From Septoria linicola (Eukaryota; Ascomycota; Dothideomycetes; Mycosphaerellales; Mycosphaerellaceae), in NCBI GenBank assembly GCA_024114885.1, contig CP099421.1, positions 992,001 through 1,056,000 of the forward strand: a stretch of 64,000 nucleotides of DNA, in the 5' to 3' direction. This document shows positions 1 through 10,870 of the stretch, piece after piece. Position 1 is the first letter of the stretch; every line of letters begins with the position of its first letter. The notes under the pieces were generated by a model. It had not been told where the DNA came from. It worked only from the letters and a program-made list of their open reading frames with translations, and did no database searches. Both the position numbers and the translations under genes were made by a program.

Positions 1-1
1 C

Positions 2-1404
2 ATGTCGAGATACGGCAAACCTTCCAAGACCGACAGCAACATACATACGAGGTGAGTGATGCTGTCGCCAGGCATATAGTGACTATGCTACGACCGAGTG
101 GCCATGTACAGCATCGTGTTTTCAAAAGACCATCGCACGAACGACGCTGCACCATGTCGAACACATACATTTTCCTCCACTACTTGCATGAGTGGATGGT
201 AGCATTGATCGAGGGCAACCAGAACGACATCGTGTCCCGCCGCTACTTAATGTACAATGTTCCCTTAGACGACCACACGCCAATGCAGATATACGATATT
301 TCCGGTATTCGAAGTCTTCTCATGGAGCATGAGCGCTCATTCTTCCTCAATCAAGCTCAAGCAGACCAAGATGAAGATTTGACGAGGCAATTGCGCTCTG
401 CACAGACTGCTCAATGCACGCTGGCCGGAGAGCTTGAGCACGAGCGACGGATGCACAACCAGACGAACATAAGATTGAACTCGCTAACATCCGAACAACA
501 AACTGCGACTGACCAAGCTGTCAGCAACGCTACGAAGGACTTACACGCACGACTCACTGAGCTCACAGCACAAATACATAACCTCAACGAGCAGGAGCGG
601 GAGACTAAGGCTTCGCAAAACGAGCTCCACGTCCGACACGAGACTCTCCTCAAGAAGTGCCGCGACATCGAAGCCGAAAGAGACGAGGCTGATGCAACGA
701 CCAAAGAACTTCTGCGAGCTTATCAAGCACTGATGCAGAGCTGCGAGCAGAGCGAACATATTGTGCGAGACGCCATCGAGTGTGAAAAGGAGAGGTTTGT
801 CCTGGCAAGAATTGATGGCATCGTCTTATCTCGTTCAACTGTTGAAGCAATACACAATCGTCTTCGGCACTTCATCTCCACCTTGTTACAGCAACGCGAC
901 GATCTGCAACATAACATCCGTCTTTCGATGATGCACAACACGCAACTGACACATCAACTCGCAGCATCGAGACAGTGGAACGACGGTCTCCGAAAGCAGA
1001 TTCATATGCTGGAATGCGATCAAGCTACACGGCGCAACATCGAACAGGAGCTCCGACGCGATCTTCAGCTCAGCCAAACTAATGGAGTCGAGGCACGGAA
1101 CGCGGCAGCAGCGAGCACCATAGCTTCGATTGATATGCTGTCGGCTTCACAGCCCACTCGCGGGCAGCTGAAGAGGAAAGTCAGATTGCTTGAACACGAG
1201 AACGATGTCATATGGGAGCACTTGCTCGAGCAGGGCGAGCAGGAGAGTGCAGGCATGGAGAGGACTATCAGACACTCGACAGTATCCAGCAAATTGAGGG
1301 GCGTTAATGCGCAACTTCCGAGTGCTGAGGAAATGCTGCGAGAAGTGGGAAAGGTGTTCAACGCGCTCAATGAAGCACACAGACATTACTATGTGCTGCA
1401 CTAA
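2..1404 (+). CDS. Coiled-coil protein of unknown function, possibly partial at 5' end
   Basis: Not a family I recognise. The long open frame starts in what looks like an intron: position 52 begins GTGAGT, and the only acceptor that keeps frame at a usable distance is the AG at 97-98. This gives exon 2-51, a 47-base intron (52-98) and a second exon to the stop at 1404. The joined N-terminus is basic; a Met at 154 in good context is the alternative start. After a short region rich in aromatic residues (HYLHEWM), the protein is dominated by Gln/Glu/Arg heptad-like stretches from about residue 90 to 400, typical of a long coiled coil, so a structural or scaffold role is possible. Only one base lies before the first ATG, so more 5' coding sequence could lie outside the window. 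Confidence 0.6.
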   Translation, partial: VEIRQTFQDRQQHTYEVSDAVARHIVTMLRPSGHVQHRVFKRPSHERRCTMSNTYIFLHYLHEWMVALIEGNQNDIVSRRYLMYNVPLDDHTPMQIYDISGIRSLLMEHERSFFLNQAQADQDEDLTRQLRSAQTAQCTLAGELEHERRMHNQTNIRLNSLTSEQQTATDQAVSNATKDLHARLTELTAQIHNLNEQERETKASQNELHVRHETLLKKCRDIEAERDEADATTKELLRAYQALMQSCEQSEHIVRDAIECEKERFVLARIDGIVLSRSTVEAIHNRLRHFISTLLQQRDDLQHNIRLSMMHNTQLTHQLAASRQWNDGLRKQIHMLECDQATRRNIEQELRRDLQLSQTNGVEARNAAAASTIASIDMLSASQPTRGQLKRKVRLLEHENDVIWEHLLEQGEQESAGMERTIRHSTVSSKLRGVNAQLPSAEEMLREVGKVFNALNEAHRHYYVLH

Positions 1405-1485
1405 AGCTCGGCCCAGAACTGCTTTCTAGCTTTTGATGATGACACATCTGTAGCTCCGGCTGTATTTTCCCCTCTCTTACGTTCT

Positions 1486-2048
1486 CTACCTTTGCACATC
1501 CTCCTTTATCTCAGGCAGAACAACAAACCCCATCTGTGCCTCTTTGATATTTGCCACCACAACCCTCAACTCTTCCAGCTGCTTCTCCGCGCCCTCGAGT
1601 ACACACGATTTCTTGTAATGGTAGCTCGTGTACGGCTGATAATGCTCCTCTTTCTGTTCCATTTCTTCGATATCTGCTTCGAGTCTCTGTATCGCAGCGA
1701 AGATTGCGGGTGTGTCGTTGAGATTGAGTGTGCAGGGGTGATACCTAATTTCGACGAGTCAGATCATGATGAGACAGAAAGTAGTGAAGAGTGGGCAGGA
1801 GAAGGGCCGTGGACGTACTTGTGCCATCGATTGAGTGGTGTCGGCTTAGGTGTTTTCTTCGTTGGTGTGTCGATGGACGGGTCGTGGCTGGGTAGTCGGA
1901 TGCCGTCTTTGACTTCTGTTATTCTATTAGTTGTGCTTAATTGGTCGAGTTCAGTCGTACTCAGGCGAAGACGGTGATAGATCATCTTCCGCGTTCTGCG
2001 CATCTTTGGGGCTGGCTGACGCGGTCGCGGAGCGCTTTTGGGCGCCAT
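1486..2048 (-). CDS. Small basic hypothetical protein with a C-terminal coiled coil
   Basis: Two exons are read on the minus strand: 2048-1819, then a 74-base intron (1818-1745; donor GTACGT, branch CTGAC, acceptor TTAG), then 1744-1486. The splice joins ...RWHK to YHPCTLNLND without frame loss and yields about 162 residues. The first 25 residues are Pro/Arg/Lys rich (APKSAPRPRQPAPKMRRTRK), and the last 80 carry a helical Glu-rich stretch (AAIQRLEADIEEMEQKEEHY, then EKQLEELRVVVANIKEAQ). This layout resembles small subunits of nuclear complexes, but I cannot name one. It is convergent with the coiled-coil gene on its left; only about 80 bases separate the two stops. Confidence 0.6.
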
Positions 2049-3037
2049 TGTTGCCGTCGTGGTGTCGGTGTCTGATAGTGAAGGCTTTGTGATCTCGAGT
2101 CAAGTCGGGCGAAAGCTCGTGAGAGTTCCAAAGGAAGATCACTGAGCGGATTGCGACTGCGGCGTCACGTCACTGATCGATGGATCGAGGTGCCATCTTA
2201 GATGGTGGACACACAATGGTCTACCTGCTCAGTAGGTCTCCGAAGCCCAGCGACTTGCTGAAAGTCGATGACCTACCGTTTGTTCACGCTACAATTTGAT
2301 GGTCACAGACATATGCACAGGCGATGGGAGGGGAGGGGACAAGAGGGGAGGAGGGAGGATGTTGTGCTGTCATCATCACTGCGCAGTGGGAGATGGAAGG
2401 CGTAGACGAGGCTTGGACGAGGCGTAGACAAGGCGTAGATGTCGTTGTCGGTCGGCGGTGGTCGTGTCGCTCGGAATGCTGTGGTTGTCGAGGCCGCTGT
2501 CGTTGCTGTTCTTGATGTTGTCGCTGTCGCCGTCCCTTGAGATCTGAGAACAAGTCAGGAACTTCACCACTCTGTATACCGCACTTCTCGACCACAGCGC
2601 TGACCCCGGGTTCCCCTTCGGCGTCCTACACAGTCATGTAATCCCACCGCCCATGAAAAGTGCGACCCGCTCGCAGTTCAGACTGTGTTGCTTGGGGGTC
2701 GGACCCAACGCGACAGTCAGTGCATGTTCGAACTCCCCGGCGAGCCGGTTGAATTGGAGCCTCAGTTTGTACACACCACTCCACAAGGAGGTACCGCTCA
2801 ACCTGCGGCGGCCGTCCCAAGTGGCAAGATCAGCGCAGTCCCGAATGTTGAGGAAAGGAAGAGGAATTCAGCCAGAAATTTGAGAACTCTTAAGCACGAC
2901 GCGCGCGACTGCGCTAATGCAAGCTAGCCCGCCTGGTCAGAGCTCCCGCTCGAAGCCAATGGCAGCGAAAAGATTTCCGTTGTTATTCGTGCTGTGATCA
3001 GTGTGACGTTGACGTTTGTTCATTGAACAGCACCATC
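2049..3037. other. Intergenic, low-complexity stretch
   Basis: No convincing gene. Positions 2320-2520 hold G-rich and GTC/GTTGTC-type low-complexity sequence, including imperfect direct copies of AGGCGTAGAC near 2399-2435. Short open frames here are compositionally biased (Gln/Arg or Gly/Arg strings) and lack splice or homology support. The right end should contain the promoter of the gene starting at 3038. Confidence 0.5.
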
Positions 3038-4764
3038 ATGAGCAAGATGTCGAGGATCGATCAGCGCCTGCGCGCGAGACGACGCGATCCATGCCCGAAA
3101 TCCGACCAGCAGTTGTGTGATCGAGCGGTAGAAACCAATGTTCGAGCGCCAGACTCGAGCACTGTTTCATCGCAGCGCAGGAAAGACACACCGAAGCACC
3201 AAGGTAAATGCCCACCATTTGACGCCATTCGGAGTGCTGATAAGCGACTGTAGACTTTGCAGTCCCTGCACCTGAGTGCTCAGTCGATTGGGCCGGTGAC
3301 GAAGAGGTCGAATTTGACGAAGATTACGTCGAGCAGTTATCTGGAAGCGCTGAACAGCACAGTTATCTCCAAACGTGCAGGACTAATGCCGAGACACGCT
3401 TGCAAGACTTGCGCGCGAGCTCAAGATCAGGAGCATACAACAATGCCATTGAGGAGCAGAAATCTATTTCGGCACAGATCGCTGCTTATGAGAATGCATC
3501 GCCGGCGGAAGACCAGAGTAGTCTCGACCTGGACGATGACGACCATGCCATGTTGTGCGAGCTCGACCAAGCAAGTGGGAGCAGTGCATCGGCGGAGGGA
3601 GATGGCAGTGAGAGTGGCGAGATGAGCGGTCACATGATGAAACCTTGGACTCCTGCTCCGTTCTTCGATATCGACCCAGCCAATACGACTCCAGACGGAT
3701 TAGTAATTGAGAGCATTGAAAGCGTGAGTGATGAATCGCGATCTGACTCCACATTCCCGCTGACTCTCCGCCAGTACATCAATATCCACGGCGCCCAGAT
3801 CACCCCCAGAGAAGATTCCGAGGCTCCAGCAGAGCAGAGAGCGTCGTGGTCGGTCGAGAGACCTAAAATCACATCGCCAGATCTCGACCACGTTTTCCGC
3901 CGGAACGTGAAAAAATTTCTTGACCACACCGAATCTCTGGTGGCCCAGTTTGCGGGCGCTCCATGGAGCGACGGAGTCCTTGAGATCGTCCGTCGGGAAG
4001 TGAAGCGTCTGCACGATGAGCTATTCACCGTGATCGAGCCGGGCTGGGCTTACGTGGACGACGTGCTCTGGCCTTTGGTAACGACAGGGGAAGAGCTGGT
4101 CAGGAGGGCGGAAGCCACTGGCTGGCCAAGGGAACAGCATCTCGACGATTTCGACGAGGTCTATGGCATCGCGAGCGAAGACAAGCAGCACGCCGCATCT
4201 GAAAACCTGCAGAGCGAAGCAGGCCACTTTTGGCAGAAGGGAGCCACAGTCGCGCGCAACTTGCCCGCCACCGATGCCATAGAGTTCTGCAGGACCGCGC
4301 GCAGGCTCTACCCGATTCGCTCTGTGGAGGACGCTGTGCTGTATAGCACCATATTTGATTGGTCCGTGGCACAGAGCTCCAAGAGGTATGCCGTGGAGTA
4401 CCTCTTGGGTTGCTGGGACCACAAGCTGCACCCAGAGGAGGTGGTCGTGCCTCTGGCGGCGGCTGAACCACTTCTCCGACAACAGCAAGGCGCTCTGCAG
4501 CTATGGTCTCGACTTTGGCACCAAGAGAAGGGACTGTTCCTGGACACCGAATCGCGAGCTATGCATGATCAGAAGCCCATCGAGCAGCTCACCCTTGAGC
4601 AGTTTCGCAGACGAATGGGCACTGATGAGATCATGCGACTGAGAAACGTTAAGATGCAAGAGCTTGCAGTCAAAGAGGCAGAGAAGCGGAGAAACAATGC
4701 CATGCTGAGATATGGCAGCTCTGATGACGATGTGTCAATCAAAGAAGAGCCACGATGGACCTGA
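3038..4764 (+). CDS. Acidic hypothetical protein, two exons
   Basis: Exon 1 (3038-3203) ends at GTAAAT; exon 2 begins at 3254 after TGTAG or, 9 bases later, at 3263 after TTTGCAG. Both acceptors keep the frame, so this is a possible tandem-acceptor site differing by three residues. The product has about 558 residues. Residues 1-55 are basic; an acidic Ser/Asp-rich tract follows (LDLDDDDHAMLCELDQ). From about residue 210 to the end there is a more globular, Trp-rich region (GWAYVDDVLWPLV, FDWSVAQSSKRYAVEYLLGCWDHKL), then a charged C-terminal helix. No catalytic motif is recognisable. It probably represents a lineage-restricted fungal family. Confidence 0.65.
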
Positions 4765-5107
4765 GTGCCTGCTCTGCCGCAGAGAGTCAAGGTTCCGGAA
4801 GCGTCATGTTGGATAAGGCACGTTGCGAAGCTGCCTGTGCTGAACTAGAAGGAAGCACGCACACTTGGGCTTGATCAGTTGTAAAAGTACGACTTCTGGG
4901 AAAGAGACACGACATTGACAAAGGGAGAAGCGTGAAAGACGACGGGAGATGAAGTCGAGGACCCACAGCAAAGTCTTAACTCGTTCGGGCATGAATATCA
5001 GAAAAGCCTCGGTATTCAGCTGTTATTGACGATGGCATCACGCAATCCTTCCCGGCGATCTGTTTCTCCAAATGCTGTGACATATTCGCGATCAGTTTGT
5101 TGCGACG
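4765..5107. other. Intergenic, promoter of the O-acyltransferase gene
   Basis: The 343 bases between two plus-strand genes hold no supported gene. Nothing distinctive was seen apart from the expected promoter and terminator space. Confidence 0.5.
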
Positions 5108-6670
5108 ATGAGTGCACCACGAGCATTGCGATGCCTCACTCGGGCGACACGAGCCAAGAGTGTGCGACCTGCAGCAACCTTCCGGCACATTCACAGCGAC
5201 CGACGAGCGCCCGCTCAAGCATTCGCCCAACAACCACTTCAGGACGACTCGCCAGCTGGATCGTCCATTTCCAACCCACAACTCTCCTTTCCGTGCCTCG
5301 ACAACGCCGAAGATCGCACTCGCCAGTTGTCCAAGAAACGCTCGCTCTCCGGACCTGAGCCTTCGTATACCAGTGGCAAGCATGAAACCTTCCATTCACC
5401 AGACCCGTTCCTGCTCGACTGGGGCGGCGTGCTGCCATCATACGACATTGCCTGGGAAGCGTGGGGAACACTGAATGCCGACAAGAGTAATGCCATCTTG
5501 CTGCATACTGGCTTATCCGCAAGCAGCCACGCACACAGCACAGAAGCAAATCCCAAGCCGGGCTGGTGGGAGAAGTTTATCGGACCAGGTGCACCATTGG
5601 ACACAGACAAGTACTTCGTTATATGCACAAACGTGATCGGAAGCTGCTATGGCAGTACGGGACCAAGCAGCATTGATCCTCTAACGGGACAGCACTATGG
5701 CACGAGCTTTCCCATCCTGACTATGCAGGATATGGTGAGGGCACAGTTCAAGTTGCTCGACTACATGGGAATCGAGAAGTTGTACGCGAGCGTAGGAAAC
5801 AGTATGGGCGGTATGCAGTCGCTTGCGCTGGGTGTGCTGGACAACGAGCGCGTCGGCCGAATTGTGTCAGTGTCTGGCTGTGCGCGAAGCACGCCATCAA
5901 GTGTTGCAATGCGGCATTGTCAGAGGCAAGTTCTCATGAATGACCCAGCGTGGGCCGAAACACGAGGAAACTACTATAAGAGCATTCCGCCACACACCGG
6001 CATGAAGCTGGCGCGAGAGATCGCTACTATCACATATCGATCAGGACCCGAATGGGAGAAGCGCTTTGGAAGGCAAAGGGCCGATCCAGGGAAGCCTCCG
6101 GCGCTATGCCCAGACTTTCTCATCGAGACGTATCTGGATCACGCTGGCGAGAAGTGGTGTCTGGAGTACGATGCGAACAGTCTGCTCTACGTCAGCAAAG
6201 CTATGGACCTCTTCGATCTCGGCAAGGAACTACAGGATGCAACTGCTGAGCGAAGGATAGAGAACGCTGGCAAGTTGAAAGGTGGCGTGAGTCTAGAACA
6301 GGCCCAGCAAGATCGCTGTATGCTGAGCATTCCGGACGAGCCATATGAAGAGCAAGAATCATCTGCCGACATCATGGCTGCATCAATGTCTGACTCTACC
6401 AAGCCGAGTCAGCCACACTCTGGTCCGCCTGAGGATCTTGTTAGAGGTCTGGCGCCGCTACGGGACATTCCTACGCTTGTGGTGGGTGTCGCTTCGGACA
6501 TTCTTTTCCCCGCATGGCAACAGCGCGAGATTGCGGAGACTTTGAGACGCGTAGGCAATCGCAGTGTGTCGCATGCGGAGCTTGGAGAAGATCGATCTTT
6601 GTTCGGCCACGATACATTTCTGCTGGATCTGGAGGGCGTCGGTGGTGAGATCAAGCGCTTCCTGGGATAA
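5108..6670 (+). CDS. cysA: Mitochondrial serine/homoserine O-acyltransferase (MetX/CysA type alpha/beta hydrolase)
   Basis: An intron-less 520-residue alpha/beta-hydrolase of the homoserine acetyltransferase family. The nucleophile elbow is GNSMGGMQ (about residue 238), the acid is the Asp in VASDILFP (about 464), and the catalytic His is in LFGHDTFLLD near the C-terminus, so the triad is complete. The N-terminus (about 45 residues, rich in Arg/Ala/Ser, no acids at first) looks like a mitochondrial presequence. The long linker with EEQESSADIMAASMSDS before the last strand, and the mitochondrial leader, match the fungal serine O-acyltransferase (Aspergillus CysA, fission yeast Cys2), which makes activated serine for cysteine synthesis, better than cytosolic homoserine acetyltransferase. 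That assignment is family knowledge plus inference; substrate choice cannot be proved from motifs. Confidence 0.85.
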   Translation: MSAPRALRCLTRATRAKSVRPAATFRHIHSDRRAPAQAFAQQPLQDDSPAGSSISNPQLSFPCLDNAEDRTRQLSKKRSLSGPEPSYTSGKHETFHSPDPFLLDWGGVLPSYDIAWEAWGTLNADKSNAILLHTGLSASSHAHSTEANPKPGWWEKFIGPGAPLDTDKYFVICTNVIGSCYGSTGPSSIDPLTGQHYGTSFPILTMQDMVRAQFKLLDYMGIEKLYASVGNSMGGMQSLALGVLDNERVGRIVSVSGCARSTPSSVAMRHCQRQVLMNDPAWAETRGNYYKSIPPHTGMKLAREIATITYRSGPEWEKRFGRQRADPGKPPALCPDFLIETYLDHAGEKWCLEYDANSLLYVSKAMDLFDLGKELQDATAERRIENAGKLKGGVSLEQAQQDRCMLSIPDEPYEEQESSADIMAASMSDSTKPSQPHSGPPEDLVRGLAPLRDIPTLVVGVASDILFPAWQQREIAETLRRVGNRSVSHAELGEDRSLFGHDTFLLDLEGVGGEIKRFLG

Positions 6671-7282
6671 GTCCAACTTGAATTCTACGCATTATCGAGA
6701 TATTTCGACTCCACGATTCTTGCCCAGAAGATCCTCGGACGAACATCCGGTAATAGATACTGCTGACTGCCCCATAAGACGATGCGCTGGAGGTTGACGA
6801 CGCATGACTTGGCAAGCTCAAATCGGCTGGCACATCCCACGACGCCCACAATAATTAGGACAGCGACCAGGACCAACGAAGCGTCCACCTTGGCTCAATC
6901 GCCTCGAGTGCCTTGTGAAGTCGCGGTACAAGCGCTGGCGTACCCTTATACATGGCGCCACGATACTGTGGCCACGGCGGGTTCGATTACTTCCTTGGCC
7001 AACGAGAAATCTCGCGTTGGTCTGCTTTGAAAGTGACATTGTGACGACTCAATGTAGGCTCAAGTACGCACTAGACAGCCAGTCACCAGTATGTCAGAGT
7101 CATTCTTGGCACTCCGATCATCCTTGCATGATAGAACACGGATTTATCGCCAGATCGGCGGGTATCTGCTTCGGCACACGTTACACCCTTCGCTCTTGTC
7201 TTGAAACGTCAAACATGACATCTGTCACCTTCCTCCAATAATTTCCTACATTTCGCCTGTGTGTGAGCTCAGTCAATTCCGC
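6671..7282. other. Intergenic
   Basis: About 610 bases without a supported gene. Short frames on both strands lack motifs. No repeat or RNA gene was seen. Confidence 0.5.
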
Positions 7283-8540
7283 ATGGCAGCCTTCAAGTTA
7301 CCGAAAGCGCAGTGCAATCGTTGCAGCAGCAAAGGTGATACTCTACTGACCTGTTCGGGCTGCAAAGCGATTCGCTATTGCTCGAAAGTAGCACTATCTG
7401 ACCTGTCGAAGCTACTTTCGCGAGCTAAAACCAATCTAGGAGCACCAGACTGCAGACTGGAGCGAGCACAAGTCGAGATGCACAGCTGTCAAGAGTTCCA
7501 GGAACCGAATGGAGAAGGAAGAGGTAAAGCTTCGCAATCATCCGGGCGACTTTATGATGCCGGCGAATCCATTCAACCAGCCAGCTGAGTGCGCTCCGTG
7601 ATTTTGCGAAGTTTGGCGGCCGAGCTGATGGTGGCAGGACATTTCTGGGGCTGGATTGACACTCGAGATACCTGCGAGCCCGCTTCAGTCTGATCACCAC
7701 CTTGCGTGAAATGAGGACCCACGAAGCTCTATCTATTGCGCACGACCATGCGATGGACATATTTCGACTCAATCGTAGTGACAACATGGGTGTACGCCAG
7801 CTGGCACCAGCACTGATGTTGCAACTAGGCAAAGACCAGGTCAGCCTGTTTCCGTGTCGCACGAGCATACTACAATTGGATTGACAGAGCATTAGGAAGC
7901 GTATGACTTCATGAAGTGGTATGGCACATCTGGCAGCGATGACCACTATGACTGGAGCAACATGGACCTCCCGTTCCTAGATCTTCAAGGTGAAGATGCT
8001 TTTGAGCCACTCACAGCTGGCAAATGGACGGACAAATATGCTGATCTCGGACACCAAATCGCCATCACTTTGCTCAAGCTTCGGCTCCTGCTCGATCTGT
8101 ACTCTCTACAAGAGTCCATGAAAGGCGCGGCATACCGCCTACCACAGGAACTTCTCGACATCGTTCTCCAGCACCTTACATCCGACATAGTGACTGAACG
8201 TGCCGATATTATGCAGAAAGTGCGTGACGGGGTCGGTATCAAGGAGTACATCGAAAACATCGATGCACAGATGAACACAATGATTCGCGTGATCGAAAAG
8301 GCGAACAAGCACTTCTGGCCTGCATTAGTCGATCCTGGTCGGCATCTATCTGCTCAGCCAGAGTTCATGAGATATGGGAGTGTTGAGGAAATGCAAGTTC
8401 AGCTTCGACACGCTTACGAGGCTTGGGAGGAGACACCCGGCGCCATTGACTGGGTACGACAAAAGGTGACCCAAGAAATGATTTACCTGCATGTGCCCAG
8501 TACAGCAGGCCATCCTCGGCTTCTTAGCAGCGAGTCATAG
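7283..8540 (+). pseudogene. MYND zinc-finger protein gene with apparent frame breaks
   Basis: Exon 1 (7283-7387) encodes the first half of a MYND finger (CNRC...CSGC...YCSK). A 52-base intron (7388-7439) restores the second half (EHQTADWSEHKSRC). The reading then continues through HPGDFMMPANPF to a TGA at about 7597-7599. Family-like sequence carries on in other frames: GHFWGWIDTRD at about 7638, then YLRARFSLITTLREM from about 7670, and after a clean 56-base intron (7840-7895) EAYDFMKWYG... to the stop at 8540. At least two frame changes are needed (about 7587 and 7670), each consistent with loss of one base. An 84-base intron (about 7588-7671) would bypass both but remove the GHFWG block, which I believe is conserved. 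So it is either decayed or carries sequence errors; the rest looks intact. Confidence 0.6.
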
Positions 8541-8785
8541 TTCGCATCCGATCAGGACCGTGCAAAATCAGTCAAGTTCGCAACCAGTCCCCATCCAGAG
8601 GGCCGCGCCCAGTCATTCTACCGCCTCTATAGGATTGATCTGGAAACGGAACAAAGAGCGATTGTGCGACTTTCTTTGAGAGTCTTGTTAAGATACTATT
8701 TCTGTATGCAAGAAAGGACATCGCTTTGTAGTCGTTGGCTTTGATCAGGCTCAGACCAAACCCTCGATACCTGCACTCTGATAAC

Positions 8786-10870
8786 ATGATTTCTCACAGC
8801 AGATTTCAAGCACTCCGCGTATCGCTGAACTCGCATTTCGCGCCACATACCCGTGTTTCTACACCACAGACAAAAACCCTACACACAATCATCCAGGATA
8901 AAAGCAGCCGGCCTGCAGCTATGGACACCATAATGAGCGATGCTAGTAATGATAGGGATATCAGCTATAGATTCAATCCTGAGTTTCAGGAGCTGGACTC
9001 TAATGAACAAGATCTGCTCATTGAGCGTTGGCAGAAACAGTATGACGACGAAAGTAGCCTGCAAGGGCCTCTCAACCTTTCTTTGGGAATCGAGATCGAG
9101 TTTATACTACTGCAAATCATGAAGGACGACCCATCTCAAGACTCCGGCCCGGATGTCTTACGGGGGCAAGAGAAAGTCCACGAGGCCCTGTCAAGACCCA
9201 TGTACACTCATTGCAATAGGTGTAGTGACAATCACGAGTACAAGCTAAAGCTGAATTCATTGATGAACGATACTGACAAAAAAGACCAGGGCGGCCCTTA
9301 TCACGCTTGGTCCGTCGGCCACGACCTTCTCAGTGTGAACATGGACGGGAAATTTGACGAACAATTCAAATCTATCCAGGAGCACCATATCGAGATACGC
9401 AGTCGAATCCTGCATGTTGATGGCGATACGAAAGCTGATGCTCGCGACAGCATCTGTCAACATCGACCCCAAGTCACGTATCGAGAGGAGATCGAGGCGA
9501 TCTACACACGCCTCCACGAGGAGTTTCTGACACCTTCTAGTGACCCGATCAAAAACGCATGGCGCATGATCAACAACCAAACCTGTGGTCTCCACGTGCA
9601 CATAGGTAATGGCGGACCTGACCGTCGCCTCCCCTTACCCACGGTGAAGAACATCATGAACTTGTACTTCGCCAACGAGAAAGCCATCGATAACATGCAT
9701 TCTAGCACACGAATTACTGGTAGCACACTACTTACGAACCCCGAGTTCGAGCCGTACCCTGCAAGCCCACACCAACAGATGATCGACGGCACAATGAACA
9801 TCCCGCTGAGTGCGCATTACATGCACATGGCACATCTCAACCGCGAAGATCCGCAAAAGTATCTCGAGCACATTTCCAAGAACAGTCGGGATGAAAATCC
9901 CGCCCTCTTCCCAAACTGCTCCTTCCCTGGCGACGCTCAGCTCGAAGCAGATGCGAAGAGCATGAACATCGCCGCGTGGAATAGAGTCATAGCTAACGCT
10001 GAAACAATTGCTAATTTGCGAGTCGTACATGGTGAGAGGAAGAAGTATTCTGCGCTGAACATTGACCACATGAGGCTTCCTGATAGTGCAGAAGGTGCGA
10101 AACAGACGATTGAATTCAGACAAGCTGCGGGAACGCTCGATGCGGAGACTGCGTTGGCGTGGGTTGATGTGCTTGTGAGATTGGTCAACTATGCTCATGG
10201 AAAGACGGTGGAAGATGTGATTGAAGAGTGTGAGAAGATCTGGAACGATGAGAGACACTCCACATTGGATTTCCTTGCGACTTTGGGTTTCGGCAAGAAA
10301 GATAGCCAAGGACAAAAGCGAAGCGTCTTCAATGATGAGCACGGAACCTTTGAGCATTACAAGTATGCTACTGGGCAGTTCAAGAAAGGCAGGAGAGACT
10401 ACGACAGTCTGGCACAAGAGCACTATCAGAAAGATCTCCAAATCGCCGAAGCTTATGGCGAGGAAGACTTCTTCTACAAGATCGTGAAAGCGAATTCTGA
10501 AATGACATTTGACGAGACGAAGCCGTGGGCAGTGCGTGATAAGATCCATGACAAGTTTATGATCGGGGCTTATGGGCAGTATAGTAAGGGCTTTTTGCGA
10601 CAGCTGGGGTACGAGAAGGATTGGGATTTCCGAAGAACCGAGAAGAATGAGTTGAAGGGGAGGTTGGTGGTTGGGTGGGTGTATGGTGAGACTGTTGGCG
10701 ATAAGCCGCTGGATGATGAGCCTGCTGTTGCTGTTGCTAGTGCTACTGCCGCTGCTACAACTAGTGCAGAGGAGGATGAGAATGAGGATGTGCAGCCTCG
10801 GCCAGCGAAGCGACGTAAGCATCATTTGAAGGTTGCCGATGAAGACGATAGCGACATGGACATGAGCTGA
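8786..10870 (+). CDS. Putative amidoligase (ATP-dependent ligase fold)
   Basis: An intron-less protein of 694 residues from the ATG at 8786; a Met about 45 codons later (MDTIMSD) is the alternative start. Three diagnostic blocks of the putative amidoligase family (Pfam Amidoligase_2 type) are visible in order: LGIEIEF (metal/ATP site Glu residues), TCGLHVHIGNG (His motif) and TIEFRQAAGTLDAETALAWV. These families have a glutamine-synthetase/ATP-grasp-like chemistry and form amide bonds; fungal members have no assigned substrate that I know of. The C-terminus has an Ala/Ser/Thr linker, an acidic tract and a nuclear-localisation-like RPAKRRKHH before DEDDSDMDMS, so nuclear action is possible. 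Confidence 0.75.
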   Translation: MISHSRFQALRVSLNSHFAPHTRVSTPQTKTLHTIIQDKSSRPAAMDTIMSDASNDRDISYRFNPEFQELDSNEQDLLIERWQKQYDDESSLQGPLNLSLGIEIEFILLQIMKDDPSQDSGPDVLRGQEKVHEALSRPMYTHCNRCSDNHEYKLKLNSLMNDTDKKDQGGPYHAWSVGHDLLSVNMDGKFDEQFKSIQEHHIEIRSRILHVDGDTKADARDSICQHRPQVTYREEIEAIYTRLHEEFLTPSSDPIKNAWRMINNQTCGLHVHIGNGGPDRRLPLPTVKNIMNLYFANEKAIDNMHSSTRITGSTLLTNPEFEPYPASPHQQMIDGTMNIPLSAHYMHMAHLNREDPQKYLEHISKNSRDENPALFPNCSFPGDAQLEADAKSMNIAAWNRVIANAETIANLRVVHGERKKYSALNIDHMRLPDSAEGAKQTIEFRQAAGTLDAETALAWVDVLVRLVNYAHGKTVEDVIEECEKIWNDERHSTLDFLATLGFGKKDSQGQKRSVFNDEHGTFEHYKYATGQFKKGRRDYDSLAQEHYQKDLQIAEAYGEEDFFYKIVKANSEMTFDETKPWAVRDKIHDKFMIGAYGQYSKGFLRQLGYEKDWDFRRTEKNELKGRLVVGWVYGETVGDKPLDDEPAVAVASATAAATTSAEEDENEDVQPRPAKRRKHHLKVADEDDSDMDMS

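Noticed and set aside
9728..10825. 365-codon minus-strand open frame
   Set aside because: Entirely antisense to the amidoligase gene, with no motif of its own.
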